From Aquanectria penicillioides (lineage: Eukaryota > Ascomycota > Sordariomycetes > Hypocreales > Nectriaceae): 64,000 bases of DNA. The notes beneath the pieces were generated by a model that ran no database searches, had not been told where the DNA came from, and saw nothing but the letters and a program-made list of their open reading frames with translations. Shown here piece by piece: positions 22,401 through 36,960 of this stretch (positions within the stretch are counted from its first letter, which is position 1; every line of letters starts with the position of its first letter). The stretch spans positions 744,001-808,000 of the forward strand of contig PYIU01000006.1 of assembly GCA_003415625.1 (NCBI GenBank). Reading direction: 5' to 3'. The translations under genes were made by a program, and so were the position numbers.

Positions 22401-25400
22401 GCCGCACAGCCCGCCATTGCCTGCTTGATGTGCTTGTGAAACGGACATGGGAGGGCGACAAACGGAGCCACCGGGGACGGCCAGAAACTCGGTGAGATGT
22501 CAGGTTGGCTTCAGGCGCCCTGGTGACCATGCACCTTCCAGAGGTCCAGCATGACCCTTCGACGGTTGACGTGGCATGCCCTATTGCGTAGGGGGCTGTC
22601 AAGGTGGATGTCCACGCTGCTGTTTGGGAGTTGGGAGGGAGGTCGCAAGCCTACGTAAAGCACGCAAACCGCCTTGGTGGTGGCCAAGCGCCCAGTAATC
22701 AAGTACTGCTACGTAGGGGATACATTCTGTCGTTGCTCCAGTTGAGACCTGGGCAACCAGGCAGCTGCCTCCTCGCCCAGCACATAACAAGGGCGAAGAG
22801 GAGGCATCATAATCACGGGGTGACACCGCCGAGTTCCCCAAGCCTGCCTGCTTGGTATTAGGCAAAGTGAAAAAAAAAAAGAACCAAATAGAAACGATAG
22901 CCAAGTTGACCATGGTTGAGTTGATCTGTAGGTGACAACTCACCCGCATGGTGGTGTCTGAGAAGAACCTCACCTGACTGCCTTGATGCCGTTGTCGACA
23001 AATACAAAGCAAGCAAAGTGAGCAAACCGTTTTTTTCCCTCTCGGCACTTCGCCTCTGACTCGCATGGTACCAGAGTTGGCCTGACTGTGGTTCACCGGT
23101 ATTCAGTGCCGACTAATTTGTTACAGGCATCATCAGCCCATGTCATGGGCTCAGGAGCCAGCCGATACCTGTGCGATGCTCTCGCCAAAAACCTCACATT
23201 AAGAGAAGCTTAGGTGACAGCTCAGGTTTCACCAAGAGAAAGCAAGGCGACCAACCCCAGTCAAGAGTCCCATCACCCGACCTTGATCGTTACCGATACT
23301 GTAGGTCTTGGAAGACAATGGGAGCGAGGGGGGTTGGCTGCACATTTGGCGCCATCCCTACTGTCCCCTTGTTTGTTACAATTCGGTTCCGCTGTGGTCC
23401 TCGCCGTAACCTATGCGGGGAGACACGGCCGGTGAAGGGCTCCCCAACACCGGAACCCCAGGATAGTAATCTGCTGCAGGGTGAAAGCAACTGTGCATCC
23501 CATTTACTACTGGATGGTAGTACTCCTAGGCTCCATAGGCTGCGAAGTCCCATGAGTCGAGAAGATGACACCCCTTTCCCCCTACATGTCGAATTACTCT
23601 CGGGCGGTACCACAGTCATGGTTTGGCGTTGGTGCCTTTCTAATCTGTCCGCGGCACTGTTATTGTGTGTGTGCATGTGCCGTGTACTTGCCTCGTGCTG
23701 AGCCGACACCCCCTCCACTATGGGCAGTTTTTTTGGGGCATGATTCCTGTATGGCATCTTCCCTAGAAGCCCAGTCTTCATGCCGCCCGCGAACGCCCAC
23801 CAACGACCCAAGTTAGATTGAACCGCATCTGGATGCAGATGGAGGGAGGTGTATCCAGAGGGAGTGCAAAGTGACGAGTCAGTCTGCACGTCGACACGTG
23901 GGGGCCGGCCCGAGCCAGACCTGACCAAGGCCGGCGCCGCGTCCTGGAAGAACGGCTCGCTACCTTACCTTCGACCGTCACTGGCCCATTGAGGGCTTGC
24001 TGTGATGACCACGCGCGTTCCGCTTGCCTCTGCAGCCCACCACTATTGCACTAAACTCCCCAGGCAGAGATGCAGCATGCTTAATGGGGTAAATTGGAAA
24101 ATCAAAGGTAGTTGCAGGTGTCAGCTTGCCACGGCTGCCTGCAGCCCAGCTGACCGAGCTGTGAATCAAATAGTCCAGCTGTGATGACGAGCGCCGAGAC
24201 CACGGTGAGGGTGCGGTGAGAGACACAGGGCTGAGCCTCGATTGCACCAAGAACCAAAATATGGGGTGGGATGGCGGTACTCCTGGCCCCAAAAATTATG
24301 GCCGCCCTCTGTTCCAAAGGCTTGGGAAATGATCCAATCTCAACAACCATGTGCTAGTTGCCGCTCGCGCTTCTTCTTTTTATCCGTTCCAGAAGCCGAC
24401 AGGGTGAACAACCCCTGCCGAAACGCTCGGTGGTGCCCTTTGAGCAGACCCTGAAAGTTTGAGCATCACCTCACTGCGATTGGCAGCAGAAGAGAGTTGC
24501 CATATTTGGACACTGTCGGGTATCTTTGTCGAGGCAATCATCGAAGAGAATCATGTGGTATCCCACTTGTTGGACCAGACGGATTGCTCTCCGGCGACCG
24601 AGCCACGCAGCCTCCGTTGTTGAATCTTACAGTTCAGTACTGCCCAGCCTCACTCAGCATCAGCAACTGGAAGCCAAGCCTGGATGGTTGCTGCAACTTG
24701 AGTTAGTGTAGTCGCAACAGTGGTGAATATTTTGGGAGCGACCCACGCCAATTGCTGGTCTTGCTTCTCAAACGAGGCTGTGGCATAATGAGCTGGAGAA
24801 GCTTCCCCTCCTTGCAATGACAACGGGATCTCCATCCAGAGTGTTGTGGTGGGCCTCAAGAATGGTTGGCAATATGTGTGCACAGATACTCCGTCAGTAC
24901 GTGGGAAACTCGTGTTGGCCTCTAAATGAGTGCTAGACCCAGTCAATTGCGGAGAAGGATCGACAAACACTGAAAATACTTGTGCGGCCCACAAACAACT
25001 GGACGCCCAACTATCGCCGCCAGCTGCAGGCTAACTCGCGATATCATCAGGGGTTATCGGTCCCGAACATTGGGGAAGGATTCTAGAAGGCTGAGTTCTG
25101 GGCCAACAAGGACCCTCTTGGCCCCCTAACCAGCAGCCAACACCTCACCGGCAGATGGGCTCTTCGTATTCGAAAGCCGTTTTGTCCAACAAGGATCCGG
25201 GGAGTGACGGAAATTGATGAAACATGAAACTGTACCTTAGCCAGTTGGCGAGATGAGAAAAGTCATCCATAGCTTCCTCACGTAATTGTATGTAGGCTGT
25301 TCGTCACATCGCGATTACGGCTTGCTAAATAGCTGGCCCGGTTTGATACATCTGTGATAGGGTGTGGCTTGAACACAAGGAAAGGCTAGGTAGGCAAGCT

Positions 25401-28361
25401 GTATGTGTCAACAACGCCGTGTCTCGCTCGTTGTGAGACCACCATGTCTTCGGCCACTTGGTTTCCCGCTGATCTGATGGCGCGTTTCGACCTACTAGAG
25501 CATGCGGAGGCTCTACAACAGCAATTGCGCTGATGTGCAGAAATCGCTCCATGTAGACGAGGCGTGAGCTTCGTCGTCTGTTTGGCTGCACAACATAATC
25601 TGGCGGTGTGCTTTGAGCGACATGGACTTGCATCGTGTCGAGAATGGCACCACATCACAGAGTGAAACCGCAATACGGTGTCTTATCTTGCTGCGGTACC
25701 CTGATGAGGCGCGATGAGCAGCCTTCTCGGCAGCTTTTTACATCAATCAGAAACGAGCCAGAAGCCTGCCTACCTAAGAGATGATTATACGTACCTTCGA
25801 GGAATCTCATCTCACATACTGTGGGACACTGTGGCCGCTAACTGACACCGGCACACCATGCCATAGCTGGAGTGGTTCCGGGGATCAGTCCCGAGAAATT
25901 GGGCGACCTCACTCCTCACTTCTTGCCGCCAGAACGTTGATTTGAATTCGGTGCGTTGATCAAGCCAAATCCAATGGCTGGGATCTGGGCCACTCTGCCT
26001 CATCATCCATCATTTCCCCACGTCAACAAGGAGCACCCCTTGCTCAACAGCGCATCGATGAATGATGTGCAGTAGGTCCAAGCGCCCCGCTACCATAGGG
26101 GTGTGTCGTTGGAAGTTGGCTGTCTCAGACTTGGCTTGGTCCCTTTGCAATCCCGAGGCTTGCGAAATCTTCAAGCCGGTCCAGATATGCCATCCCTTCC
26201 TCGCGGCTATCGTCCCCGGTTGGCTATTCCACGGGACATGGGGCGGCGCTGAACCCTCATTGAGGTCCGCACCATGCTCGCCAGGGAACTTCGTTGCGCG
26301 GGAGAAGTTATGGAGCGAATCCTGGTAATTTTTTTCTTTGGGTGAAGTAGCGTGTTGTGGATAGATTGTTTCGCATCCCGCCGACTTGGGTCAGCATTTG
26401 AAGGAGTGCGTGCGTAATCATTCGCACCACCCTGGAAATCAATGTCAGGAGCAGCGCTTTCGGCCTGGGGACACAGCTTGGCAAAATCATGCGGCTATCC
26501 CGGGCAACGCAAATGGGATATCCTGCCTGCTTTGGAGGTTGTTCCTGGGACGTCAAGGGATGCGATATTCCATGGCAATGATCAGCCATGAAGGCAGACA
26601 ATATTTGTGAGTTCGCAAGAACTGCAAAAGATGCAGCGTACGCGCTGCTAGATGCGTTGAAAGACTTTCCGAGCCCACAGGACAGGAGGCGTGTAATTGA
26701 CTGACTCGGTGTCGTCTCAGATTGCTACTCTGGTTCCGTGCGACGACGGGATTGGTCCAACCTCGCCCCTGTTGTCACATCATGAGCGGTAGCTTGCTCT
26801 CACTTACAAGGCGAAATAGCATGACCACGGCTTTCGAGACAACTAACTGGATGTCGAGTAAAGGAAAAAGGAAAAGTTGTCACCTCTGACATATAATCTC
26901 GGCTTGCGAAGGAACGTACTGGGTCATTGGGTTTGGCCTGGGGTTACTGTTGCGTGGCGACGGAAGACTTGTGACATCTGATCCCCTCAACTTTGTGCCC
27001 AGGCATGCCCGTCAAGTTGGGCTAGAACCTATCGTCGTTGCCCAACATGAGGTTGCCTAGGTAGTTGGTGAGCAAAACAACTCAAGCAATTAATATGCCG
27101 TGCGTGCCGCGACGAGAACCAACCATAGCACCCGCAGAGTGTAGATACAGTACAGTAGGAGGACCTATGCAGGACTTAAGGAATGATCAGTAGCCTACCA
27201 GATAAGGGCCGACGGGGCCTCACAAGGGCTGGGTCTAAGAATCTGCATCTTAGATGCATACTAAAACTGCTGTCAGCATCCAACCGCATCGCATCGCGGG
27301 CATATTGTGATGAGGGGAATGCAGCGGCAGGCGCGCAAGTGACGGGCACTCCCGCTCTTCGTCTGCTTCCATTTCCTGATTAGTATGGTTCTGGATCCGG
27401 ACGGCTATCACAACAAGCCGCCTTTCGACGTGGGATGTCTATGCGTATCGCACGTCGAGATGCGCCATTCGCCCAGGATGTGACCAGGACAACTTGCCCG
27501 ATAGGGATCATTTTGGCTGTTGCATGATCACCCGTCCATAGCTGGCAACCCTCTCTCCAGTTTTCTGCGGGCGGGGGTGCAGGCGGGAGGATGGCTCGTG
27601 CAGGATGCCCTCCTGGCAATTAAGAACTGAGGAACGGTTGCACCCATCACCGATCTGGGTGAGCAAATTGAGGGGAGCCGAGCCGTGCAACGACATCCGA
27701 CCGAGCCCGCGTGACCATGGCTAATATGACTAATTTGGACCTAGGGGATTCTGCAGAATACTGATCAATCATGGCGCCCTTCAAAGCCTGCTAGATTGCT
27801 GTTCTAAAAGGTGAGGCTCAAGGAGGCGTGACAAAGAAAAAGGATGAAGCGGCCATGCTATGCTAAAGTGCCAAAAGCAAGCCTCAAAAATATCTGCCGA
27901 AAGCTTATTACGTTGAAAAACGAAAGAGGGTTATCGCGGCGCGGGTTGAGGATGCAGCTCCCCGCCTGAAGATTGCTGATTGCTCCTAGTGTGCCCTGCT
28001 TAGGTCGAGTAACAGGTGCCTCTGAGCATTTCACCTAGCCAGTAGCCCCATCGCGAAAGCGAGCGTGAGTCGTGACGGACCAATCTCACGGGTCTACTGT
28101 ACCACTTGTTGCTGGCATGGCATTGCATGGCTGCAGTGCATCAGGTGCCAACCCACAATGACGCGATAGACTGCACGCCGAGATTGGATGGCGACGCGTT
28201 GCGTCCTGGTCGAGGAAAGCCGTCCGAGAGGCAATTGATTTACCCATGGGGAGGAAGCAAACCGAAGTCTTCCCAGGATTCGACTAGAGCGCCGTTGCAT
28301 GCTGCAGCAGCACCAGCCTGGCTAGGTGTGGTTGGCTGCCCCTGCTCAAAGAGGGTTGATA

Positions 28362-28376
28362 TTTTTTTTTTTTTTT
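28362..28376. repeat. T15 homopolymer
   Basis: Uninterrupted run of 15 T in the middle of the gene-poor region, one of few simple repeats in 21.7-33.2 kb. Confidence 0.85.
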
Positions 28377-31300
28377 GGCGTGCTGTCTGAGTGAGGCACG
28401 TGGTTGCAGCCCATCGTATAGTCGAAATTGAGGGCGTGTTGGGTGTAAGTCTTGGTACGGGATTCTCGGCACCCACACCATACTGCCATTCTTTTGCCCA
28501 TCAACAAAACCGAACCACGCCAGCTCCGAATGAGGCACAATAGGAACATGCAAAAAGCACGTTCCATCATAGCCCCGTGGAAAACTCTTGGCGAGCATGC
28601 ATCTCAACTAGCCTTCAGGGGGGAAGGAGACGGAGGCCTCGGGGTGTTTCGCGAGGGTCAATGTAAGGGTTTGAGAGGAAGCAAGAGTGAGGGTCGACAC
28701 ATCAAGATACGATACAGCGCACGCTGGGGTCTTCAGGTGGACCAACTTCAAAGAGCCATAGAACCTGCACGATAGCAGAAGGTGCAGGCATGCCTAACGT
28801 AAAGAACGCGTCCTGATGACGAACGTGAGATAAGATAGAGCGGGGAGCATTCATTAGCTCTTAGGGAAGCCTTGTGCTTATTGTCGGGACCTCGCCTGCA
28901 TCGTTGGTACATACGTACGTGGGCACAGAGTACGCACACAGGAGTGGATGGGGGGACGGACAGAGGGGCCAAGCCCATGAGCAACGCTTTGGGCAATTGC
29001 CGACGCGGCCCCATTGGAAAGGAATCTTAGGGAATGAAGGGAGGACTTAGACGTGCCTGGCTAACGAGGAATGCCGAACTCAACACTCCGCCTGGCCCGA
29101 GTCAAGGCCGGAAATCCAATCGAAGAACCTGTGGTGGATTGAATGCAATGTGAATGCGACACGCAACGCCATGTGCTGTTGTTGTGCAGTGGCAGCGCTC
29201 CTGTTTGATGTGCAGGAGTCTTGATGCCCATTGACCATCATTCAACCACTCAGGCTAGAGCCCCGTTCTCCCTATGCCTTGAGAGGTGCGTTGGGGGCGG
29301 TAAAAAGGTCTGAGGATTTCCCCCCAATGTCCCATTCCAGCTTGTTGAAGTCGCCGCGTGACACCCACCGCTATAGTTGTGCATCATAATACCACTGTAC
29401 GTCCCTTTCGGGACCCCTTTCATGCTCCGCGCGTCCCGCTCTGAAGATTTGAGAACCCCTACGTCACCCTGTAATGTAGAGCGGGACCATCGCGTCACGT
29501 TGCTCTTGGCCAAAAGGCAGTGAAGCGTACTAGCAGTAACACTTTCAGACACTTCGCCTTCATCGGTCCCTCTTTCCCCCAATCTCTCTCGCGCTGCGAT
29601 CTTGCGGTGCTATGACGGGAGATCTGCTAGGGTCCGCATTATCCCCCAGTTTGGACCACTGCGCGAGGTCAAGCGTGTGAGCCACTAGGTGGGCGTGAAA
29701 TGGGTTGGATGGCTGTCATCCGAATCTCCCACAATCTAAGGAGTAGGACCTTCATGATTGTGTGCGAAAGGACAGCCGCCCTGTCATAGACAGTCCCGCC
29801 ATTGACCCTCCCTCTCGGAAGAAAAGACGTCAGTTTACTCGCGCTCTTCCAAGAGAAACCAGTGAGACGGCCCCGGACCCATGTCTCACAGCGGGGGCCC
29901 CTTGAGATCACCCTAGGGACCGGGCATCGGCACCACTTAATGTCTCAGCCGATTGGGCAGATTGCGGGACGGGAACGTCATTGCTCCCCCACGTCGTACA
30001 CCTCCCTCCGCATTCAGCAAATCAAGTTTCTCCTGGCGGCTACGCCAGGCCCAGCTTGTCGGTGCATTTCGACATAGGCGTTGCTTTTGTGTTTCGTTCT
30101 CACTGGGTGCTGAGCCCCGTGCCGTCCGGCTCGGTATCCTACACGGCGCTCCAATCGCTCCAGTGGCCTGATGCGCCCTTTCGCTGCTCTGCTCGAGCTG
30201 GTCATCGCGTGGCCAAACGCTGCATGTGATGTGATGATGTCGCCATGACTGACATTTCCCGGTCTGTCGCACGCCTGCGATCGTCCAGTTATGTTCTGTG
30301 AGCAATCGCCGTGCGAGTGTGCCAAGCGGCTCCGCAATAGGACTGGCGTAGAACTACCACATGATCAAGACTGTGATTGTCCAAAAGTCGGTGTATCTGC
30401 CGTCGATTCTCTGCCTTCCCATGGGACTCCGCAATTGGACTTGGCCTGCCTGAGAATGAGCATGGCAAGCACCATCGCGGCTACTCGTGCGATAGGATCG
30501 AGTTATCGGCTTTTAGGCCCCGTAATGTGTGAGGCTGCAGTGCTCCAACGCCACAGCATGGTGGGAGCGTGTCAACGCAGGGTTTACTCATGGCCCAGAG
30601 GGGCTTCGGGGCTCCTTCCCACCCATCCCAAACCCACAATGGAGACAGCGTTGGATCCGATTTGTGACTGTAACAATCTCTACGCATCCACTCATTGATA
30701 CCCTACGATTTCCCGAGGGGAGGCATCCCGTCAGCTCAGTTGACGTGGATCGCAGGTTCCAGTATAAAGGCGAAGATGCTGGTTGATGGCGGGGCATACT
30801 GACAAGGCTGCAGAGGGGTTCTGCACCTAAGGTTCGTGGTAGAGGCGGGGTGAGACTGACAAAGGGAGGACAGATTTTGAAGGTACTGTACGGCCAAGAT
30901 ACCCAAGTGGGGACCCACACCTAGGTCCTGGCTGCAGCTCTCCAGGCATTTTGATGGCCACACCCCATGGTGATGAGAGGTACGTAGCTTTCCAGCACGG
31001 CTGCCATATCTCCTTTCTGTTTGGCTGAATCCCATGCAGGGAAATGACGGGAGTCGGCGCCAGAGGATCGACGAGGTGATGATCTCATTCCGTTGTTGGT
31101 TGTCCCAGGCGTTTGTTTCAAGATGTCCCGGATCCAACCATTGTGCGTACCCTCGAATCATATGGCATCGGGCGGAACACTGCCAGAGCATGTCACAATA
31201 TGACATGGAGCTCTGGAACCTGGGACCTGGATCTTGGGGGCTGTGGGTGTTTTGGCTGTTGCGTTGCGGCAACAAAGTTTTCCCCATGACGCTGTTCTAA

Positions 31301-32695
31301 TCCGGCGCTCTGCGCATGAATGCGATTGGTTTCTTCCCTACATCCCTTTTTTTATGTGCCTTGCGCCAGGCATGGCATGCCGTCTAACCACCCACCTTTC
31401 GCGTCTGGGTACCCGTTGTAGTCATCATTGCCGCCCCTTTTGTGGTGTTGAACTAAGTCAACTCCAACAGTGCTCACAGGGAGAGACATGCGTGGAGGCA
31501 GACCTGCAAAGTGAGACTCGGCGGTCAACCAACTGCCCACCTATCAACTACCATTAATCAGAGAGCGTGTAGGGCTGTGCTATGTCAGGTGCAAAGTTAT
31601 CGCAACATCCGGCTGGATCTGTGACAGTCAAACTTGTGGGAGACTGCTGCCACGTCACTCATGGTGGATTATTGTATTGCTCCATTGCTTGGTGCTCTTA
31701 TGCCTCGCTGACAGAGCGTCCATTGGGGGCACGATTACAACGGAGGATGGCAATGTGAATTAGGTATGCCCAAATTTACTGCGATGCACCCAGCAACGTG
31801 CCTTTCCAGCCGAACCCTGCCCCCTCCTGACCAAGCAGCTGGTGCCTCTGGCGTCGTATTTTGACGGGCGTTGAAATGTGAGGACCGGGGCCCGACGCAC
31901 CAGGGAATCCATTGTCAGCCGCCAGCAAGGAACGGCTCGCTTGCTGCAAGTTGACAGCCACTGGGCCGGCTAGGGCTGGGGCGCAAGGGTTTGCTGAAGA
32001 GAAGCGACGGAATCATAGCCAGTCTGACCCGGACCCGGGGAAGGAGAGCTCTGAGGTTCCGCGACAGTGGATACGGCGGACATGGCCCGGGCACGCCAGC
32101 CCAACTTGCGTCGCGTAGCTTGGCCTGGGAAAGCTCGGAGGCTGGAATTTGCAGGATGGGAAATGGCCGGTGCGACAATCTCGCTTTGTGAGTGACTCCT
32201 CGGACTTGTCTCGCTCTGTCGAGCCATGAGGACGATGGGGCTAAGGCTCGTCTCAAACAAGCCGCCTACTGGGTCTATGCTTGGATTCCCTGCCGAGACT
32301 AGATGCGGGCGTGGCAGCTGAGCGTGACTAGAGGGGATGAGGCACGCTAACAGCATGAGCGCGCGCGCGATGGCCACGCCTGTTAGGAGCTGTTGAGTAG
32401 GGGCGGCCGAGGGAGAATAGCGTAGGTATCAAAATGGAAAAAGCTGTTGGTCGAATTGGATGGCGAAGATGAAGACGGACGTGTAAGTCGCGTTGCACAG
32501 GAGCCTATGTGATGCTCAAGCTTCGAGTTGTGTTCGTTGGGAGATTCCTGGGGCAGATCGAATTCTGAAACAAGGGCAGGTGTAGGGGGATACGGGGCTG
32601 AATGCGTGGGACGGGAGGAGCCAGTCACCACAGATTGATCTTTCCTGTCTCCTTTTCAATGCTCCTACTACCAGGTCTGGGGATGCTGCAATTTT

Positions 32696-32708
32696 GGGGG
32701 GGGGGGGG
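32696..32708. repeat. G13 homopolymer
   Basis: Uninterrupted run of 13 G on the plus strand. It could form a quadruplex or cause sequencing slippage. Confidence 0.85.
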
Positions 32709-35700
32709 CATTTAGGGCACACGCCGCTAGGAAGGAGTACGAGGATGAGGTAAGAACAAGAGGAGAAGCATTGGACCTTCAGACCGACCACACTCAACAG
32801 GGCAGGAACCGAGAGCAGGGTGCCTCAGAGTGCGCGCATGACCACTTCAACTGGTAAGTCCCTTGACATTTCCTCTCTAGCTTCGGAATTTTTTTCTTCT
32901 TGCTTGGGAGAAATGTTATCGGGCTCCATGCATCAGGGTCAAACTCGGTCATGGCCTTTTGGGCTCAACTGCTCGGTGAGCCCCAGCGGCGCTACCTTCC
33001 CTTCTCGCTTCCAAAAGGCGGCGTTGGGACCGCTTCACTCGCCGACTGGACGGCAGCGAGGCACAGTGTTGGTACCCCTGAGGACCTGGAGGGCGGCGGG
33101 TGAGCGATGATGTAGGCCCAGGGCTTGGAGGGGAAGGAAAAAAAAGGTAGGGAAAAAAAAGTGCCTGTGGGCAAGCCATAGGAGATCCAACTACTGGCAG
33201 TACTTGGCCGTGCACCTGTTTTTGGTAGTGGTCAAGGTACCTCATTTGGCCTGGAGGCGCTCATCAACCATCATCAACCCCTCTTCCCCCTGTCAAGCCG
33301 ATAATGGGGGGTGGCAAGATTGCTGACCCTTGTCTGTTTATCCTTGTCGTGGGGTGCACCGGGCACATGGCGAGGTACCGGCCGTGGCGGGTACAAGATG
33401 CGGGTACTGTACCTTTTGGTCAGCCTTCGGCCTTGGAAGCTGGAGCTGGGAAGCGGCCGTCATCAACTGGCCGCCCACCCCGGTCATGGAATTGTTCTTT
33501 TTCTGAGACTATCCGGGGACCGGTCTGCCCTGGTCTCTCATCTTGCCCTTGTTCTCTCACCAGATGGTATGGGCTTGCAATTAGCCTGGCTCTTGGCCTT
33601 GGCCTTGCTCACCGACGGCGCCGGTTTCTGTCAACTGGTTCCCTGGGTACGAACATCGTATTGAAGATCTTCGTCTATTCCGTATACAGTACTCCATACG
33701 AGGGTAAAGAGTTGGGCCTCAGCTGCTCAACTTGGTGTCTCGTACCTCGTACAATGGCCCTTTTTCTCTTTGAAGGCGGGGACTAGCCTCGGCACCCTGC
33801 TTGGGCTTTGTTCCGGCCTTGATTGCTTGGGCCTATTCGGATGTATAGGTAGCACTGCACCATGCCGCTCTCCTCTTGGTTCGGCGCCTCTTTCCCCCTC
33901 CCTTACCTCAACCAAGCTAGGAGCATCTGGTAGCTACCTAGGGAAGCTCTTTTTGCCTCCCTCGTGATCAAGCCCCGGCTCCGTACTTGGCGCAACCCCC
34001 AATGAAAGGACCGGGAAAAAAATTCAATAGTCGAGATAAAATGAAAACGAGAGCATACGAAGCAGAGGACCAAAAAAAAAAAATTCGAGGCCGACAGACC
34101 TAACCCACGACCTCAGCCAGCCGCTTGCTAGTGCCCGACCCCTCTGACTCCATCCCTATGACTCCATTTGGGCCAACATGGCATGGCATAGATACACTAT
34201 CGCTTGTAGCTTAACGTGGTTGATTAACTCTGGCCGTGCAGTCCATGCTTAAAAAGTTTGGCATGGCGTGGCCTGGTATGGCATGATAAACAGAACCGCA
34301 ATAGATCTGCCGAGGTCACCGTAGACTGGAGTTGCCTCACCGGCGCCGGGTGAGACGCTTGGTTTCCGATTGTTCCATTGCACATCGTCATTATTAGTCG
34401 GTTGCTCATCATCTAGGAGCGCGGAGCCACTTTGCGCACCGCCTTCCATTGCCTCCCCAGCAACGTAAAGCGTTACGGGTGCCGAGGATCACTCAGGGAC
34501 AGCATGCCTATCGTTTCCTTGGTGCTTGGATGGATGAGCGGAATTAGCAGATCATCATGCCTGGTTCCTCCTCGCACGCCTAACAATTTGTTTTGGCACG
34601 GCCTGGCCCAGGCCGGGAGGACCAGGGAGACACGAGAAAGGAGTAGAGCCACGACCGCGTGCCTCGTTTCTGGCGTCTTGTCTCTCTCCTCATCTCCTCA
34701 TATCTCACCGTCATTTATTACACCCACACTCTAGACTCGTCTTTCCGTTCCCATCCCCCATCTAGCGGGAGATACGTAGAAAGCATGAGCGGCGAGTTCC
34801 CCACCTCCCGGGGCTCGGGCTCGGATGGGGGGCTTAGGCTGGCCAACCTACGAGTAGCGTCTCTGCAAGACTACAGACAGGACAGAGCATTAGAACCCAA
34901 AGGGAGGGCCAAAGGACCATAAGGCCGGCCGAGAAGTAAGGCAGGGTGCCATTCCACTGCCAGAGTGTACTAGACTGACTGACCTTCTGGTGGCCCGTCC
35001 CACCTGTAGGTGGTCGTTGGGCTTGCCAGCCCGCACTAAGACTCACACTGCCGCACTCCGAATAGCATACTGTAGACAAGCACGCCAAAGAAAACAACCC
35101 GACGGGGCAGGGAATGGGGACGACAGATGCCAATAGGGACAAGCTTGGAGGACGAAAAAAAAAAAAAATTAATGGGCCCGTCATCCATTGTGCATCATCC
35201 ATCGCTCAATCTGACGGATTGGCGGGTCCGTTTTTCTTTCTCCTGCTCGCGCTCAGTCACAAGCCCCCCTCTTCCCCCCCGGAGCCCTGAAAACTCCATC
35301 GACCAAGCCTCAATCCGCCGCCAAAAAAAGGCCCTGTGGGCTCCGACCGCTCTCCTGGCTCAAGGGCTTTCAGGGCTTTCCCAGGGCTCCCCTCACCAAA
35401 AGGTAAAACAGAAAAAAAAAGTACGCCATGGGAAAAAAAATACCCACCCAAGAACGGCCAAGTCAGTGTTCCATGTTTGAGCCAACACAAGCCCCAACCT
35501 AGTCCTATCGTCAATCATCCACCATGGGTTCCGTCCCATCCATGCCCTGCCATGCCACACACACACGCACTCGCTTTCACGCACTCATTCACTCGCCGGT
35601 TCAGAACCACTCGCACACAGTCCCACGTTCTCTTGCTCATGGTCCGGCCTTGCCAGCTCTTGCTTACACACCGAGGTATACGGCTCCGCTAGCACAGGGG

Positions 35701-36716
35701 CCACATAGGGCCACAGCTTTAGACACAGCATCCCCCCCCGGACCATGCTTAATTGCCCATCTCAAGTTGGTCATGCTCATCATCGTACTGCGTGCTCTGC
35801 CCCCCCATGTTACTATGCCGTTCCCTAACATTCGCTCTATTCTCTGACACTTTGCATTTTTTTTGTTTTTTATTCGGGTTCGGTCAAGATGCCTGGTGGA
35901 GAACTTGTTTCGTTTGCCCTGTTTAGCCTGCCAGTTCCATTTCACCGCCAGGGTGTGGACTTGTGTTGGTTGTTTTGTGTTCCAGCGTGTCGTTTCTCTG
36001 CTCTGCATTGCGTTGCCTTGCTCTGCCACTACAGCGCATCTTGTGGGCTCCCTTGAACTAGAAACAAAACTATGCCTCGGATGTGGGCAATCGATTCGAC
36101 ACACGAGCCTGACGCCGGCCACGAAAATGGCAACGGGAACGGAAATGACAGCAACAGCAACAGCAACTGCCATTGTGACAATGCCAAAGAACTCGGGTGA
36201 ATCGTGTTGCGTCGTGTCGCTTGGTTGCGTTGCTGTGCTATGTGCTGGTCTGGCGGTGCTGTGTGTGCTGCGCTGGGCTGTATCATCTGGACTGCCCTGG
36301 CCCTGTCAAATCCGTGTCTTGGCTCGTTCGCCCTGTTCTTCCATTTCTCTGTTCATACCCCCACTCCTTAGACGGGCCTTCGCACCCCCTTTCCCCCTTG
36401 CAAACAGGGTTTATCGGGGAACATCTGGGTATCTTCGAGCGTGCCACCTGGAGCATAGTGATACAGCCACCCTGTCCGTGGAGCCCAGCCCATCTCCTCC
36501 ATCCTGTCTCTCCATTTGGACTTCTGTGAATCTCTCACCCTCTCTCCCTTTCCCTGTGGCCCCTCCCCCCGGTCTCCGCCCCTCCCACTCTCCCTCTCAC
36601 ACAGCAGAGGGCATCACACTTCGAAAAGAATACACACGCCCCCCCCGGTCGCTCCCCAGTCCCCAGTATCCTCCTCCCCCCGTCGCTCCCAACTGTACGT
36701 AACCCCAGTCCAGGTC

Positions 36717-36763
36717 CCAGTGTCAGTGCCAGTGCCAATGCCAGTGCCAGCGCCAGGCCCAGT
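36717..36763. repeat. Degenerate (GTGCCA)n hexamer tract
   Basis: About seven imperfect units of GTGCCA/ATGCCA/GCGCCA in the far leader or promoter of the PLC gene. Confidence 0.8.
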
Positions 36764-36894
36764 TCCCAGTCAATTCAATCAATCAATCAATTCTTTGCCT
36801 CCCCCCCAGGCCCTGGTCGCCTGCCCACCTCAGTGCTTGCTGCTCCTCCTCCACCTCCACGTCCTGCTGCTCCTCCTGACTTGAGACTGGCAAG

Positions 36895-36960
36895 ACAGGC
36901 ACAGGCACAGGCACAGGTACAGGCACAGACACAAACAGGCACAGACAGGCACCGGCACCG
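36895..36960. repeat. Degenerate (ACAGGC)n hexamer tract
   Basis: About ten imperfect units of ACAGGC/ACAGAC/ACCGGC. Confidence 0.8.

Noticed and set aside
23290..23928. 212-codon minus-strand frame, with an overlapping 176-codon plus-strand frame
   Set aside because: No domain, mutual overlap, composition like surrounding non-coding DNA.
30736..31287. 183-codon minus-strand frame
   Set aside because: Protein-like length only; no motif, no flanking exons, and short frames overlap it on the plus strand.
34076..34150. Pol III-like element on the minus strand (TGGCTGAG word, then T-run terminator)
   Set aside because: A-box-like word is present but no proper B box and no foldable tRNA cloverleaf.
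35863..36702. 279-codon open frame on the plus strand
   Set aside because: Cys/Ala/Leu then Pro/Ser runs arising from CT-rich spacer; no recognisable domain or partner exon.
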